The notes under the pieces are model-generated. The model had not been told where the DNA came from, searched no databases, and saw only the letters and a program-made list of their open reading frames with translations. Of a DNA stretch of 64,000 nucleotides, positions 62,896-64,000 are shown one piece after another. The stretch comes from Runella rosea. Lineage in GTDB: Bacteria; Bacteroidota; Bacteroidia; Cytophagales; Spirosomataceae. Where the stretch lies: contig NZ_CP030850.1 in NCBI RefSeq assembly GCF_003325355.1, forward strand, positions 1,984,001 through 2,048,000, written 5' to 3'. The translations under genes were made by a program, and so were the position numbers. Every line of letters starts with the position of its first letter. Position 1 is the stretch's first letter.

Positions 62896-63524
62896 GTATA
62901 AAAACTTATCTGGACAACCGTCCGTCCATCAAACGATTCGTCCATTGGATGCTCATTCCCACGGGTCAGGCTCGGCCACGCCTGTGGGTGAGCTGGTTTG
63001 TCAATCCATTTATTCATAAAAAGCACCGGTCGGCGGCCATTCGTGCCAACGTACGGATGGATGTACTGCCTTTCAATGCCTTCACACTGGGGGCTCATAG
63101 TACAATTGAGTCCTTTAGTGTGGTCAACAACGGCGTAGGAGACGTGACCATCGGCGAGCATTGCACGGTCGGAATCGGTTCGGTGGTGATTGGCCCCGTC
63201 ACGATTGGCTCCGACGTCATTATTGCGCAGCACGTAGTGATGTCGGGCTTGAACCACGTGTACGAGGATGTCACGTTACCCATTCACCGTCAACCCGTTA
63301 CAACGCGCCCGATTGTCATTGAGGAAGAGTGCTGGATTGGCGCAAACGTCGTCATCACGGCGGGGGTAACCGTTGGCCGTCATTCAGTAGTAGCGGGCGG
63401 AAGCGTGGTCACGAAGGATGTACCCCCGTATTCGGTGGTGGGGGGAAACCCCGCCCGTATCCTGAAACAGTATGATGCTGCAAGCGGGCTTTGGCAAAAG
63501 CCGAGTATTGCTGCCGCCCTTTAG
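62892..63524 (+). CDS. hexapeptide-repeat acetyltransferase (WcaF/maltose acetyltransferase-like)
   Basis: The 210-residue protein has a left-handed beta-helix: '-VTIGEHCTVGIGSVVIGPVT' repeats, catalytic His region 'SGLNHVYEDVTLPIHRQPV', and 'CWIGANVVITAGVTVGRHSV' and 'KDVPPYSVVGGNPARIL'. Such enzymes O-acetylate sugars using acetyl-CoA. Coupled translation with the GT4 gene suggests it modifies the same glycan. Confidence 0.93.
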   Translation: MSIKTYLDNRPSIKRFVHWMLIPTGQARPRLWVSWFVNPFIHKKHRSAAIRANVRMDVLPFNAFTLGAHSTIESFSVVNNGVGDVTIGEHCTVGIGSVVIGPVTIGSDVIIAQHVVMSGLNHVYEDVTLPIHRQPVTTRPIVIEEECWIGANVVITAGVTVGRHSVVAGGSVVTKDVPPYSVVGGNPARILKQYDAASGLWQKPSIAAAL

Positions 63525-63532
63525 GATTGCTT

Positions 63533-63546
63533 TTGTACGTGTACAA
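63533..63546. terminator. small inverted repeat between convergent genes
   Basis: TTGTAC-GT-GTACAA lies 8 bp after the acetyltransferase stop and 5 bp before the GMC gene end. With flanking T- and A-rich sequence it may be a weak bidirectional terminator. Confidence 0.35.
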
Positions 63547-63551
63547 TCAAT

Positions 63552-64000
63552 TTACAAATTCAATTTTTTAAGTTCCGAAACCGCATAATCACAGGCTCGG
63601 GCCGTCAGTGCCATGTAGGTCAGTGATGGGTTTTGGCAGGCTGAAGAAGTCATACAGCTTCCATCCGTGATAAAAACATTCTTGACGTCGTGCATTTGAT
63701 TAAAGCCATTCAAAACGGAAGTTTTGGGGTCTCGACCCATCCGGGCAGTGCCCATTTCGTGCACTGCTGAGCCAGGCGGCAGGTCGTAATAAAACTGTTG
63801 TACTTTCTGAAAACCTGATTTTTGGAGCATTTCTTCGGCGCTTTCTTTGATGTCTTTGCGCATGTTGATTTCGTTTTCATGGTATTCAAAAAATACCCGA
63901 ACCAGCGGCAATCCCCATTGGTCTTTTTGCTCTTTGTCTAGCCAAATACGGTTCTCCGTGTAGGGAAGTGTTTCGCCCCAAGCCCCGATAAACATCGTCC
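63552..64000 (-). CDS. GMC family oxidoreductase (partial, C-terminal part only)
   Basis: The window holds the last 148 codons and the reading frame stays open to the edge. It has the GMC C-terminal pattern: 'GSAVHEMGTARMGRDPKTSV' with the catalytic His, 'VKNVFITDGSCMTSSACQNP' and 'NPSLTYMALTARACDYAV' with the second catalytic polar residue (Asn). These flavoproteins oxidise alcohols or sugars (gluconate dehydrogenase-like group). In Bacteroidota a gluconate 2-dehydrogenase subunit 3 gene often accompanies it, outside this window if present. Confidence 0.92.
   Translation of the reverse strand, partial: TMFIGAWGETLPYTENRIWLDKEQKDQWGLPLVRVFFEYHENEINMRKDIKESAEEMLQKSGFQKVQQFYYDLPPGSAVHEMGTARMGRDPKTSVLNGFNQMHDVKNVFITDGSCMTSSACQNPSLTYMALTARACDYAVSELKKLNL

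Overview
The window looks like a chromosomal segment of a Bacteroidota species, most likely of the order Cytophagales (gene content fits a Runella/Spirosoma/Dyadobacter-like organism; the genus is inference). Supporting signs are type IX secretion sorting domains (types A and B), LytS/LytTR two-component systems with a periplasmic propeller sensor, DUF1080, DUF2911, DUF3472, GIN and GH20 proteins, a carotenoid hydratase, and promoters of the Bacteroidota form TTG-N(~19-23)-TAnnTTTG. No transposase, prophage or CRISPR array was found; most of the window is ordinary chromosome.

Layout. 1-800: end of a GatB/YqeY-domain gene, tRNA-His, and a broken second copy of the tRNA 3' half. 0.8-4.2 kb: CruF-like carotenoid gene, CarH-like B12-binding MerR regulator, heptose epimerase hldD, and a pyruvoyl-tetrahydropterin synthase. 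4.2-7.1 kb: an unknown polytopic membrane protein translationally coupled to lpxB. 7.1-16.5 kb: scattered single genes (two DinB proteins, APC permease, thioredoxin-like protein, GH20 hexosaminidase, GNAT, DUF1328, MazG-like, DUF3592). 16.8-22 kb: a propeller sensor kinase followed by a compact globin / soluble histidine kinase / LytTR regulator operon, the most interesting block. 22-27.6 kb: GIN lipoprotein, sugar isomerase/epimerase, and the first part of the dcw cluster (rsmH-ftsL-ftsI) without mraZ or murE beside it. 27.9-37 kb: thioredoxin-like protein, ferredoxin and its reductase, and exported enzymes (DUF3472, M28, DUF2911, DUF1080, S41). 37.2-43.4 kb: a RelE/ParE toxin-antitoxin pair placed 22 bp in front of secA, an M1 peptidase, and an AT-rich orphan gene with a palindrome. 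43.6-47.7 kb: GT25, CX4CH lipoprotein, EamA exporter, GT2.

47.9-64 kb is a surface-carbohydrate region. A large secreted enzyme has three tandem CBM6 modules, a clan GH-A-like domain and a type A sorting domain. A converging minus-strand run from 61.2 to 51.9 kb encodes a half-size TolC protein, a Wzz/BY-kinase-like protein with a degenerate kinase part, a Wzx-type flippase, an acyltransferase, three family 2 glycosyltransferases and a type B T9SS cargo protein. A divergent plus-strand pair encodes a GT4 glycosyltransferase and a hexapeptide acetyltransferase. Together they look like an exopolysaccharide synthesis and export locus. The window ends inside a GMC oxidoreductase.

Functions are assigned from motifs read by eye; no database search was run. 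Start codons were moved downstream from the longest reading frame where a signal peptide or conserved N-terminus clearly began later.
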